A stretch of DNA of 37,902 nt from an uncultured Prevotellaceae bacterium (GCA_902768105.1 CACXJZ010000025.1:1-37902); one strand, 5' to 3'. Counted from the stretch's first letter, positions 14,557-22,824 are shown. Notes: generated by a model not told the origin, from the sequence alone. Numbers and translations are program-made.

Positions 14557-15924
14557 ATGATTATTCAGGGAGGAACCATCGTCAATGAGAACCGCGTGTT
14601 TAAGGGCACGGTCATCATTGACGATGACCGTATTATAGACATCATAGAGGAAGAGCCTCAGCGCGATTCGAGGTGCGAGGTGCGTGGTGCGGAAACGCTC
14701 AATGTCGAGGGCTGCTACATCCTGCCTGGCGTCATCGACAGTCATGTACACTTCCGTGAGCCTGGCCTGACGGCTAAGGCCGATATAGACACAGAGAGTT
14801 GTGCGGCTGCTGCAGGAGGCGTCACGTCCTACTTCGATATGCCCAACACGGTGCCCCAGACCACCACGCTGGAGGCTCTGGAAGAGAAGTTCCGTCTGGC
14901 AGCAGAGAAAAGCCACGTGAACTACTCCTTCTTCTTTGGTGCCACGAACGATAACAGCGCGCTGTTCAGTCAGCTGCCTGCGGAGCGCATTCCTGGCATC
15001 AAGCTCTTCATGGGCTCCTCAACAGGAAATATGCTGGTGGATCAGGAGGAGTCGCTCGACCGGATTTTCTCGTCGGCAGGACGGTTGCCGTTGATGGCCC
15101 ATTGTGAGGATACGGAGATCATCAATCAGAATATGGCTCACTTCAAGGAGCAGTTCGGCGACGATCCTGACGTGCGCCTGCATCCGCTTATCCGTTCTGA
15201 GGAAGCCTGTCTTGCCTCGACGACAAAAGCCATCGGACTGGCCATCAAGCATGATGCCCGCCTGCATATTGCCCACATCACCACAGCTGAAGAGCTGGAG
15301 CTCATCCCAAAGGCTCCCTCTCTTTGGGAGAGGGCGGGGGGAGAGGCTCACATCACCGCAGAGGCGACGGTTGGCCACCTTACTTTCTCGCTGACTGACT
15401 ACGAGCGGCTGGGAGCCAGAATCAAGGTGAACCCAGCCATCAAGAACTTCCGCGACTGTCAGGCGCTGCGCGACGGACTGATGGATGGTCGCATCACCAC
15501 CATCGGCACAGACCACGCACCCCATCTGTTGGAGCAGAAGCAGGGCGGCTGTGCGCGTGCTGCCAGTGGTATGCCCATGATTCAATTCTCGCTCGTCACC
15601 ATGCTCGAACTCGTTGATGAGGGTGTGTTGACGTTTGAGCGCCTGGTGCAGCTCATGTGCCACAATCCTGCGCGACTCTTTGGTGTCAGGGAGCGTGGCT
15701 TCCTGCGTCCTGGCTATAAGGCCGACCTGGTTATCGTACGTCCCCGTTCGCCCTGGACCGTTTCCAAGGACATCATCCTGAGCAAGTGCGGCTGGAGCCC
15801 TATGGAGGGTCACGAGTACCAGTGGCGGGTTGAGAAGACGCTGTGTAATGGCCGTCTGGTCTATGCCGACGGTGCTGTTGCCGCTGATGCAAGAGGTGAA
15901 GAAATACAATTCAGCCACACATGA
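14557..15924 (+). CDS. pyrC: Dihydroorotase (class I)
   Basis: PyrC is a cytoplasmic zinc amidohydrolase that closes carbamoyl-aspartate to dihydroorotate in pyrimidine synthesis. The metal set is complete: His63-x-His65 (DSHVHFREPG), Lys149 (GIKLFMG, the carboxylated bridging lysine), His182, His238/240 and Asp319 (GTDHAPH). 455 aa. Two stretches look inserted: residues about 37-45, encoded by a three-fold 7-base repeat, and residues about 251-264 (KAPSLWERAGGEA), encoded by a GC-rich palindrome. Both avoid the active-site residues. Its stop overlaps the start of the next gene (ATGA). Confidence 0.95.
   Translation: MIIQGGTIVNENRVFKGTVIIDDDRIIDIIEEEPQRDSRCEVRGAETLNVEGCYILPGVIDSHVHFREPGLTAKADIDTESCAAAAGGVTSYFDMPNTVPQTTTLEALEEKFRLAAEKSHVNYSFFFGATNDNSALFSQLPAERIPGIKLFMGSSTGNMLVDQEESLDRIFSSAGRLPLMAHCEDTEIINQNMAHFKEQFGDDPDVRLHPLIRSEEACLASTTKAIGLAIKHDARLHIAHITTAEELELIPKAPSLWERAGGEAHITAEATVGHLTFSLTDYERLGARIKVNPAIKNFRDCQALRDGLMDGRITTIGTDHAPHLLEQKQGGCARAASGMPMIQFSLVTMLELVDEGVLTFERLVQLMCHNPARLFGVRERGFLRPGYKADLVIVRPRSPWTVSKDIILSKCGWSPMEGHEYQWRVEKTLCNGRLVYADGAVAADARGEEIQFSHT
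14670..14692 (+). repeat. Three-fold 7-base tandem repeat inside pyrC
   Basis: GAGGTGC-GAGGTGC-GTGGTGC, 21 bases and so seven codons, near the N-terminal beta region. It keeps the frame. Confidence 0.6.
15311..15347 (+). repeat. GC-rich palindromic element in frame inside pyrC
   Basis: The hairpin CCCTCTC-TTTGG-GAGAGGG (15316-15334) is followed by CGGGGGGAGAGGCT. It encodes APSLWERAGGEA between two conserved dihydroorotase segments (ending ELELIPK and resuming HITAEATVGHL). Confidence 0.75.
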
Positions 15925-16730
15925 AGATAGACTACCGCATCAATGCCGTCAAGTCCTACATCAACTGGGATTACTTCTACTACGCCTGGGGCGTTCACAA
16001 CAAACCTGACGAGGAGAAGCAGCAGTTGCGTCGTGAGGCTGAGGCTATGTTGCTCAGGTGTCGCAAGCAGTACCAGACGCATGCTTTGTTCCTTTTGCTC
16101 GATGCCTATAGTGACGGTGACGATATTGTGGTAAAACCTTCCCCTAACTCTGAGTTCCGGCTTCCTTTCCTGCGACAGCAACACGGCAGTCCCTGCCTTT
16201 GTCTCGCCGACTTCATTCCGCCTAAGCATGGGGAGGGGGTGGGTTCCATAGGTCTCTTCGCCACTTCCGTAGATGCCGATATGGTGACGGACTACGAGAA
16301 CGACCCCTATGAGCGGATGATGATGCAGCTGTTGGCAGACCGGCTGGCAGAAGCTACGGCAGAACGTCTGCACAAAGAGGTACGCCAGACTTATTGGGGC
16401 TATGCCCACGATGAGCATCTCTCCATGAACGAGCTGCACATTGAAACCTTTCAGGGCATAAGGCCTGCCGTCGGCTATCCCTCGCTGCCTGATGCCAGTC
16501 TGAATTTCCTGCTTGACGAGCTGCTCGACATGCAGCAGATAGGTATCCAGCTGACGGAGAGCGGCGCCATGAAGCCTCATGCCAGCGTCAGCGGCCTGAT
16601 GTTTTCGCATCCTCAGGCGCGCTATTTCGACGTGGGAAAGATTGATGAAGAACAGTTAAAAGACTATGCCCGTCGTCGCGGCTTGCCTGTGGAGAGCATG
16701 CGACGTTTCCTGGCAGCAAACCTTTCATAA
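15921..16730 (+). CDS. Stand-alone methionine synthase (MetH) reactivation domain
   Basis: 269 aa covering the whole C-terminal AdoMet-binding domain of cobalamin-dependent methionine synthase and nothing else. Visible signatures are INWDYFYYAWGV, CLADFI, IGLFATSV, LADRLAEATAERLH, YWGYAHDEHLS, GIRPAVGYPSLPD and the closing ASVSGLMFSHPQARYF. In full MetH this domain reductively methylates inactivated cob(II)alamin with AdoMet and an electron donor. A separate copy suggests a split MetH or a helper to a truncated one. Translationally coupled to pyrC by an ATGA overlap; the next gene follows 13 bases later. Confidence 0.87.
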   Translation: MKIDYRINAVKSYINWDYFYYAWGVHNKPDEEKQQLRREAEAMLLRCRKQYQTHALFLLLDAYSDGDDIVVKPSPNSEFRLPFLRQQHGSPCLCLADFIPPKHGEGVGSIGLFATSVDADMVTDYENDPYERMMMQLLADRLAEATAERLHKEVRQTYWGYAHDEHLSMNELHIETFQGIRPAVGYPSLPDASLNFLLDELLDMQQIGIQLTESGAMKPHASVSGLMFSHPQARYFDVGKIDEEQLKDYARRRGLPVESMRRFLAANLS

Positions 16731-16743
16731 CAGATAACGTACG

Positions 16744-17724
16744 ATGATTGACAGAAGCATGTTTGTAGCTCACCTTGCTACGCCGTTCACCCTCCTGATG
16801 GGTTTCGTTGTGGTCCCTCTGCTGGCCTACTTCCTGTGTCGCTGGCTGCTGCCTAAGCACTGGAGCCGTAAGGCAGGCATCGCGCTTGCCAGCATTGCCG
16901 TTGCGCTCTTCGGCTACGGTCTCACCTTCGGCTTCCAGCAGTTGGAGGTGCGTCATGTGCGATACACCTTTTCTGACCTGCCCAAGTCGTTCGACGGCTA
17001 TCGCATCGTCCTCTTCTCCGACCTGCACCTTGGCTCGTTTGGCGAGCGTCGCATGGGCTATGTGGAGCGCGTGGTCGATAGCATCCTCGCACAGAAGGCC
17101 GACATGATTGTCTTTACGGGTGACATCCAGAACGTATGGCCGACGGAGATCCTGCCTTATCACGACATCTTGAGCCGTCTGCATGCTCCTGACGGCGTCT
17201 ATACCATCTTGGGCAACCACGACTATGACGTCTATCAGGACTGTGACGAGCAGACGAAGGCGAAGAACTGCCTCTTGACGGAGCAGTACGAGCGTGACTT
17301 AGGGTGGACATTGCTGAAGAACGAGCACCGCTCGATTCATCGTGGTGCCGACAGCCTCGTGCTGGCAGGAATGGAGAATCGCGGCAACGTGACAGGCGTG
17401 CCTCGTAAGGGAAATATCGCGGTGACGATGGAGGGCATCGACTCCACATCGTTTGTTGTCATGCTGCAGCACGACCCTTGGGCTTGGCGTGAGCGCATCT
17501 TGCCTGAGTCGCATGCCCAGCTGACGCTTAGCGGCCACACGCACGGCATGCAGTTTGGCATCTTCGGCTGGTCGCCGTTAGCCTTGACGAAGAAAGAGTG
17601 GGGTGGAACGGTCTATGAGGGCTCGCGTGTCATTCACGTCACGACGGGCTTGGGCGGACTGATTCCTTTCCGTCTGGGAATGCCTGGCGAAATCGTTGTG
17701 ATTACGCTGAATGTAAAGAAATAA
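16744..17724 (+). CDS. Membrane-anchored metallophosphoesterase
   Basis: 326 aa. Two N-terminal transmembrane helices (about 14-36 and 44-62) are followed by a calcineurin-like phosphoesterase domain with all metal motifs: SDLHLG (Asp93, His95), TGDIQ (Asp127), GNHDYD (Asn158, His159), a later His in LQHDPWAW, and GHTHGMQ. The family (YkuE/YaeI-like) includes enzymes acting on phosphodiesters such as UDP-diacylglucosamine; the actual substrate is unknown. It is the last gene of the pyrC operon and is convergent with plsC. Confidence 0.9.
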   Translation: MIDRSMFVAHLATPFTLLMGFVVVPLLAYFLCRWLLPKHWSRKAGIALASIAVALFGYGLTFGFQQLEVRHVRYTFSDLPKSFDGYRIVLFSDLHLGSFGERRMGYVERVVDSILAQKADMIVFTGDIQNVWPTEILPYHDILSRLHAPDGVYTILGNHDYDVYQDCDEQTKAKNCLLTEQYERDLGWTLLKNEHRSIHRGADSLVLAGMENRGNVTGVPRKGNIAVTMEGIDSTSFVVMLQHDPWAWRERILPESHAQLTLSGHTHGMQFGIFGWSPLALTKKEWGGTVYEGSRVIHVTTGLGGLIPFRLGMPGEIVVITLNVKK

Positions 17725-17751
17725 CGAGGCTTTTGTTATAAGAGTAACGGC

Positions 17752-18516
17752 TTATTGATCAGGGTTTTCCACAAATCCTTTATACTTTTCGTCTAACACA
17801 GACATCACGCTGTCGTAAGCTTGATGCATGGTGGCTTGTACGTTCTGCGGACCTTGTCCTATGGGGTATATGGGTTCGTGGATGGTCAGGCGCAACGGGT
17901 GCCATTTGGCAAAATGCCAGTCGCGTGTGCGTGGCATGATGTCGAACGAGCCGTTGATGGTCAGCGGCACCACAGGCAGCTGCAACTCGTCGGCCAGCAA
18001 GAACCCACCTTTCTTGAACACGCCCATGTGACCCGTGAAGCTGCGTGAGCCTTCAGGGAACACCACCACGCTCAGGTTACCCTGCTCTAGCGTCTTACGG
18101 GCGGCCTCGTACGTCTGGCGCACTTTTCCCACGCTACGCTTATCGACGAATATCTGGTGTGACTTCCTGCAGGCGTAACCTACAAAAGGTATCTTGCCCA
18201 ACTGGTACTTCATCATCCACTTGAAGTTGCGGCCCAGGAAACCGTATATCAGGAAGATGTCGAACGCTCCCTGGTGGTTCGAGACAAAGACGTACGACTG
18301 GTCTTTCTCCAGGTTCTTACGTCCCTCGACGGTAACGGGCAACAGACAGGTGCGGATGATGGCACGTGCCCACCAGCGGCCTGGGTAGTAGCCCCAGAAG
18401 TGGCCGTCGCCGATGGCTGTTCCTATGCCGACTGCTAATGCCGTCAGTACGGTTACTACTGCCAAAACGGGCAGCACAACGATAATCTGGTATATTCGGT
18501 ATAAGAAGGTAATCAT
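17752..18516 (-). CDS. plsC: 1-acyl-sn-glycerol-3-phosphate acyltransferase
   Basis: 254 aa. It transfers an acyl chain to lysophosphatidic acid in membrane phospholipid synthesis. An N-terminal transmembrane helix (about 9-33) precedes the acyltransferase block with NHQGAFD (His81, Asp86, the catalytic NHx4D) and FPEGSRS (153-159, substrate binding). A late VPLTINGSF is also typical. It overlaps the preceding glycosyltransferase gene by 4 bases, so the two are one operon; both act at the membrane. Confidence 0.92.
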   Translation of the reverse strand: MITFLYRIYQIIVVLPVLAVVTVLTALAVGIGTAIGDGHFWGYYPGRWWARAIIRTCLLPVTVEGRKNLEKDQSYVFVSNHQGAFDIFLIYGFLGRNFKWMMKYQLGKIPFVGYACRKSHQIFVDKRSVGKVRQTYEAARKTLEQGNLSVVVFPEGSRSFTGHMGVFKKGGFLLADELQLPVVPLTINGSFDIMPRTRDWHFAKWHPLRLTIHEPIYPIGQGPQNVQATMHQAYDSVMSVLDEKYKGFVENPDQ

Positions 18517-19262
18517 GATTGAATAGGGGGATATTTACGATTCCAGCCGTCCCAGCGCAGCTGCATGACACCAAAGAACGCCTCTCCGAAGATGCCTGTG
18601 TTCATCTTCGATGTGCCCTCGCGGCGGTTGACGAAGATGACGGGTACCTCCTTGATGCGGAAGCCAATCTTGTAGGCGGTGTATTTCATCTCAATCTGGA
18701 AGGCGTAGCCCTTGAAGCGTATCTTGTCGAGTTCGATGGTCTTCAGCACGCGACGCTTGTAGCAGACGAAGCCTGCTGTGGTGTCGTGGATATCGACGCC
18801 TGTAATCATCTGCACGTATTGTGAGGCAAAGTACGACATGAGCACGCGTCCCATAGGCCAGTTCACCACGTTCACACCGCTGATGTAGCGGCTTCCGATG
18901 GACACGTCGGCACCCTGGTCGTGACAGGCGGCATAAAGTCGGGGCAGGTCGTTGGGGTCGTGACTGAAGTCAGCGTCCATCTCGAAGATGTACTCGTAGC
19001 TGCGTTCCAGCGCCCACTTGAATCCGTGGATGTAGGCTGTGCCCAGTCCGAGCTTTCCGCTGCGCTCCTCAATGAACAGGCGTCCCTCGAACTCCTCGCT
19101 GATGAGGCGCTTCACGATGGCGGCGGTGCCGTCTGGCGAACCGTCGTCGATGACTAAGATGTGAAAATACTTGTCGAGCGCGAAGATGGCCCGGATGATT
19201 TTCTCAATGTTCTCCTTTTCGTTGTAGGTCGGAATGATAATCAGACTGTCGCTTGCTTGCAT
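18513..19262 (-). CDS. Glycosyltransferase family 2, polyprenyl-phosphate mannose synthase-like
   Basis: 249 aa. GT-A fold with IIPTYNEKENI (9-19), VIDDGSPDGT (37-46), the metal-binding EMDADFSHDP (Asp96, Asp98), and the Dpm1-type segments GSRYISGV and GYAFQIEMKYTAYK. This family moves a sugar (often mannose) from GDP- or UDP-sugar to a polyprenyl phosphate at the cytoplasmic face of the membrane. No C-terminal transmembrane domain is present, so it is the soluble, Dpm1-like form. The sugar is not known. It leads the operon with plsC. Confidence 0.9.
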   Translation of the reverse strand: MQASDSLIIIPTYNEKENIEKIIRAIFALDKYFHILVIDDGSPDGTAAIVKRLISEEFEGRLFIEERSGKLGLGTAYIHGFKWALERSYEYIFEMDADFSHDPNDLPRLYAACHDQGADVSIGSRYISGVNVVNWPMGRVLMSYFASQYVQMITGVDIHDTTAGFVCYKRRVLKTIELDKIRFKGYAFQIEMKYTAYKIGFRIKEVPVIFVNRREGTSKMNTGIFGEAFFGVMQLRWDGWNRKYPPIQS

Positions 19263-19282
19263 ACTATTACCTGTTGTTGCTG

Positions 19283-19290
19283 CAAAGATA
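19283..19290 (-). promoter_or_regulatory. Promoter -7 box for the glycosyltransferase-plsC operon
   Basis: The minus strand reads TATCTTTG, 20 bases before the start codon at 19262. Confidence 0.55.
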
Positions 19291-19316
19291 CTGCTTTTCT
19301 TTGAAAAGCTGATGCA

Positions 19317-19350
19317 CTTTAACTCCCTTTAACTCGTTTAACTCCTGAAA
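19317..19350. repeat. Iterated TTTAACTC units ahead of mfd
   Basis: CTTTAACTCCC, TTTAACTCG and TTTAACTCC follow one another just before the mfd -7 box. It may be a binding array or a simple repeat. Confidence 0.5.
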
Positions 19351-19365
19351 CTCCTTTTTTTTTAC

Positions 19366-19373
19366 TACCTTTG
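19366..19373 (+). promoter_or_regulatory. mfd promoter -7 box
   Basis: TACCTTTG, 10 bases before the ATG, implying a very short leader. Confidence 0.55.
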
Positions 19374-19383
19374 TCCCCGCAAA

Positions 19384-22300
19384 ATGAAAATTGAGGAGTT
19401 ACAACAGCTCTATGCTATGTCGCCACAGGTAAAGGCGCTGGCAGACGCGTTGGGGAAAAAGTCGGAGAAGACCGTTTTCCTCGATGGCCTCGTGGCGTCC
19501 AGCGTCGCAATGACCTTTGCGGCACTCCGCTCCCCCTCTTTGGGTGGGTGCAGGGGAGAGACTCCCTTTCTCTTCATCATGCAGGACGCGGAAGAGGCGG
19601 GCTATCTCTATCACGACCTTCGGCAGATTCTGGGCGACCGTCAGGTGCTCTTCTTCCCTTCGGCCTACCGCCGTTCGGTGAAGTACGGCCAGCGCGATGC
19701 TGCCAACGAGATCCTGCGTACGGAAGTCTTGGCCTCTCTAAATCCCTCCGAAGGAAAGCCTCCCCTTTTGGGGAGGTCTGGTGGGGCTCCCTACATCGTC
19801 TCTTACCCTGAGGCCGTTGCCGAACTGGTGGTTGCGAAGTCGAGGCTCAGCGAGCATACGCTGGTGCTGCGTACAGGTCAGACCATAGCTGCCGATGCCG
19901 TCTGCACGACGCTACGTGAGCAGGGCTTCCAAGAGGTTGACTATGTCTATGAGCCAGGTCAGTTCTCCCTGCGTGGCAGCATCCTCGACGTCTATTCGTT
20001 TAGCAGCGAGCTCCCCTTCCGCGTTGACTTCTTCGGCGACGACATCGACAGCATCCGCACCTTCGAGGTGGAGAACCAGCTGTCGCGCGACAAGCGTGAG
20101 CAGATAGAGATTGTGCCTGAGCTGACGGATGAGTCGGTAGAGCGTGAATCGCTGCTTGCCTTCATGCCCAAAGACACCGTGCTGGTGATGAAGAATGCCG
20201 ATTATGTGCGCGAGGTCATTGACCATATCTACGACGATGAGCTCTCCACCGTGCTTTGTACGGGTGACCAGTTCCAGCGCGAGGCTGACGAGTTACGAAA
20301 GGTTCTATTCTCCTTTAACCCTTCACCCTCAACCCTCCACCATAACGTGTCCCCTCAGCCGCTGTTCCACAAGAATTTCGAGCTGCTGCGCCAGACGCTC
20401 GACGACTACCGCTCACGTGGATACCACATATATATTCTGGCTGACAGTCAGAAGCAGAACGAGCGCCTGAAGGAAATCCTAAACCCCTCTGGGGAGGAGA
20501 TGGGGATGGGGCTCTTCACTCCCGTCGAGAAGACGCTGCACGAGGGATTCATCGATAACGACCTGAAGCTCTGCGTGTTTACCGACCATCAGATTTTCGA
20601 CCGTTTCCACAAGTACAACCTCAAGAGCGACCGTGCGCGCAGCGGTAAGATGGCGCTGACGCTGAAGGAGCTCCAGCAGTTTGAGGTGGGCGACTACATC
20701 GTGCACATTGACCACGGCATTGGCAAGTTCGGCGGACTGGTCAGAATGCCGATAACTCCGAGTAATCAGAAAACTCCGAATGCTCAGAGCTACCAGGAGA
20801 TGATTAAAATCATCTATCAGGGTGGGGGAGCCATCTACGTCAGCATCCACTCGCTCTACAAGGTGTCGAAGTACAAGTCGCAGGAGAACGGCGAGCCGCC
20901 ACGACTGTCGCAGCTGGGTACAGGCCAGTGGGAGCGCATGAAGGAGCGTACCAAGCAGAAACTCAAGGATATAGCCCGCGACCTGATACTCCTCTATGCT
21001 GCCCGACGCAAGGAGAAAGGTTTTGCCTTCAGTCCTGACTCGTCGCTGCAGCACGAGCTGGAGGCCTCGTTCCTCTATGAGGACACGCCCGACCAGCTGA
21101 AGGCTACCAACGACGTGAAGGCCGACATGGAGCGTGCGCGTCCGATGGACCGTCTGGTGTGTGGCGACGTGGGCTTCGGCAAGACCGAGGTGGCCATACG
21201 TGCCGCTTTCAAGGCTGCCTGTGACTCGAAACAGACGGCTGTGCTCGTGCCTACGACGGTGTTGGCTTATCAGCACTACCAGACCTTCTCGTCGCGCCTG
21301 AAGGACATGCCCGTGCGTGTGGAGTACCTGAGTCGTGCGCGCTCTGCCAAACAGACGAAGGAGATACTCTCTGACCTGGCTGCAGGCAAGATAGATATCC
21401 TGATAGGTACACACAAGCTCATCGGCAAGGCGGTGAAGTTCAAGGACCTGGGACTGCTCATCATCGACGAGGAACAGAAGTTCGGCGTATCCACCAAGGA
21501 GAAGCTGCGCCAGATGAAGACCAGCGTCGATACGCTCACGATGTCGGCAACGCCCATTCCGCGAACGCTGCAGTTCTCGCTCGTCGGCGCCCGTGACCTG
21601 AGCACCATCCAGACGCCGCCGCCCAACCGCTATCCCATCCAGACGGAGATTCACGTCTTCTCGCCCGACATCATTGCCGATGCCATCAACTTCGAGATGT
21701 CGCGCAACGGACAGGTATTCTTTGTCAACAACCGCATCAGCGACCTGCAGCGACTGGCAGAGGTTATCCATAAGTACGTGCCTGACGCCCGCGTGGCCAT
21801 TGGTCACGGCCAGATGAAGCCCGAGGAGCTGGAGAAGGTGGTCTTCGACTTCATCAACTACGACTACGACGTGCTGCTCTCGACGACCATCGTGGAGAAC
21901 GGCATCGACATACCCAATGCCAACACCATCATCATCAACGGCGCACATAACTTCGGACTCTCTGACCTGCACCAGATGCGTGGACGCGTGGGACGCTCCA
22001 ACCGCAAGGCGTTCTGCTACCTGCTGGCGCCGCCGCTGTCGCTGCTCAACGACGATGCCCGTCGTAGGCTGGAGGCGCTCGAGAACTTCAGCGACCTGGG
22101 CAGTGGCATCAGTATCGCCATGCAGGACCTTGATATCCGTGGTGCAGGCAACCTGCTGGGCTCCGAGCAGAGCGGCTTCATTGCCGACCTGGGCTACGAG
22201 ACCTACCTGAAGATTCTCAACGAGGCTGTGTCGGAGCTGAAGAATGAGAGCCTCCCCTCTGGCCCCTCCAAAAAGAGGGGGAGCACGGTAGCACCACCTA

Positions 22301-22770
22301 CGCCTTCTCCCTTTGGAGAGGGATGGGGAGAGGCTTCCCTTGAGTCCGACCTCGAAATGTACTTCCCTGACCAGTACGTGCCTACCGACTCCGAGCGCAT
22401 GCTGCTCTATCGGGAGCTCGACAACCTCACGGCTGACGATGAGCTGGAGCGCTACCGCAAACGACTCGTTGACCGCTTCGGACCACTGCCGCCACAGGCT
22501 GCCGAACTGCTTCACGTCGTGCCCTTGCGTCGTCTGGGCAAGCAGTTGGGCATCGATAAGATCATGCTCAAGCAGGGACGCATGGTGCTATTCTTCGTCT
22601 CCAACATCAATAGTCCGTTCTACGAGAGCGAGGCCTTTGACCGTATCATCACCTTCGCAACGAACAACCCGCGCCGTTGTCAGTTGCGTGAGCAGAACGG
22701 CCGCCGCTCCCTCGCCATTGCCGATGTGCCTACTGTCGAGACCGCCGTCTCGCTGCTTTCCGGCATCTGA
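19384..22770 (+). CDS. mfd: Transcription-repair coupling factor
   Basis: Mfd removes stalled RNA polymerase at DNA lesions and recruits UvrA. 1128 aa. The UvrB-like N-terminal module comes first. Next is the RNA-polymerase-interaction domain (LQQFEVGDYIVHIDHGIGKFGGL). The RecG-like translocase follows with Walker A GDVGFGKTEVA (about 594-604), DEEQKFGV (about 695), SATPIPRTL and the helicase region ending QMRGRVGRSNRKAFCYL. A C-terminal TRCF domain closes it. At least five stretches look inserted in frame (about residues 49-62, 120-137, 366-378, 457-470 and 956-990). Four carry GC-rich palindromes and one a 17-base duplication. None touches a helicase motif. Confidence 0.95.
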   Translation: MKIEELQQLYAMSPQVKALADALGKKSEKTVFLDGLVASSVAMTFAALRSPSLGGCRGETPFLFIMQDAEEAGYLYHDLRQILGDRQVLFFPSAYRRSVKYGQRDAANEILRTEVLASLNPSEGKPPLLGRSGGAPYIVSYPEAVAELVVAKSRLSEHTLVLRTGQTIAADAVCTTLREQGFQEVDYVYEPGQFSLRGSILDVYSFSSELPFRVDFFGDDIDSIRTFEVENQLSRDKREQIEIVPELTDESVERESLLAFMPKDTVLVMKNADYVREVIDHIYDDELSTVLCTGDQFQREADELRKVLFSFNPSPSTLHHNVSPQPLFHKNFELLRQTLDDYRSRGYHIYILADSQKQNERLKEILNPSGEEMGMGLFTPVEKTLHEGFIDNDLKLCVFTDHQIFDRFHKYNLKSDRARSGKMALTLKELQQFEVGDYIVHIDHGIGKFGGLVRMPITPSNQKTPNAQSYQEMIKIIYQGGGAIYVSIHSLYKVSKYKSQENGEPPRLSQLGTGQWERMKERTKQKLKDIARDLILLYAARRKEKGFAFSPDSSLQHELEASFLYEDTPDQLKATNDVKADMERARPMDRLVCGDVGFGKTEVAIRAAFKAACDSKQTAVLVPTTVLAYQHYQTFSSRLKDMPVRVEYLSRARSAKQTKEILSDLAAGKIDILIGTHKLIGKAVKFKDLGLLIIDEEQKFGVSTKEKLRQMKTSVDTLTMSATPIPRTLQFSLVGARDLSTIQTPPPNRYPIQTEIHVFSPDIIADAINFEMSRNGQVFFVNNRISDLQRLAEVIHKYVPDARVAIGHGQMKPEELEKVVFDFINYDYDVLLSTTIVENGIDIPNANTIIINGAHNFGLSDLHQMRGRVGRSNRKAFCYLLAPPLSLLNDDARRRLEALENFSDLGSGISIAMQDLDIRGAGNLLGSEQSGFIADLGYETYLKILNEAVSELKNESLPSGPSKKRGSTVAPPTPSPFGEGWGEASLESDLEMYFPDQYVPTDSERMLLYRELDNLTADDELERYRKRLVDRFGPLPPQAAELLHVVPLRRLGKQLGIDKIMLKQGRMVLFFVSNINSPFYESEAFDRIITFATNNPRRCQLREQNGRRSLAIADVPTVETAVSLLSGI
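19529..19563 (+). repeat. GC-rich element in mfd, copy 1
   Basis: The arms CTCCCC (19530-19535) and GGGGAG (19553-19558) enclose TCTTTGGGTGGGTGCA. It encodes RSPSLGGCRGETP just before the conserved LFIM strand. Confidence 0.65.
19741..19789 (+). repeat. GC-rich element in mfd, copy 2
   Basis: The perfect hairpin CCTCCCC-TTTT-GGGGAGG (19759-19776) is flanked by AATCCCTCCGAAGG and TCTGGTGGGG. It encodes NPSEGKPPLLGRSGGAP between ASL and YIVSYPEA. Confidence 0.75.
20481..20514 (+). repeat. GC-rich element in mfd, copy 3
   Basis: The short core CCCC-TCT-GGGG (20484-20494) is followed by AGGAGATGGGGATGGGG. It encodes NPSGEEMGMG before FTPVEKTLHEGF. Confidence 0.6.
20754..20788 (+). repeat. 17-base direct duplication in mfd
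   Basis: AACTCCGAGTAATCAGA (20754-20770) and AACTCCGAATGCTCAGA (20772-20788) are adjacent near-copies. They encode TPSNQKTPNAQS in a loop of the RNA-polymerase-interaction domain. Confidence 0.65.
22249..22345 (+). repeat. GC-rich double element in mfd, copy 4
   Basis: Two hairpins lie in series. The first is CCCCTC-CAAAAA-GAGGGG (22263-22280). The second is CTCC-CTTT-GGAG (22307-22318), followed by AGGGATGGGGAGAGG. They encode LPSGPSKKRGS and TPSPFGEGWGEA before SDLEMYFPDQYVP. Confidence 0.75.
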
Positions 22771-22803
22771 TTTTCCTTCTTTCGTAATACCCGTAATCCC
22801 ATC

Positions 22804-22824
22804 AAAAAACAACCTCTGCGGTTG
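22804..22824 (-). terminator. Terminator of the candidate small RNA
   Basis: On the minus strand, CAACC-GCAGA-GGTTG is followed by TTTTTT. It might also end the mfd transcript from the other side, but the plus strand has no T tract. Confidence 0.5.

Noticed and set aside
16134-16240. A possible in-frame insert in the MetH-like gene (PSPNSEF ... KHGEGVG)
   Set aside because: LRQQ, CLADFI and IGLFATSV in this stretch match the normal MetH reactivation domain, and no hairpin core is present.
20479-22515. A 678-codon minus-strand frame opposite mfd
   Set aside because: Mfd helicase motifs fix the plus strand as coding; the antisense frame is rich in Leu, Val and His with no recognisable domain.
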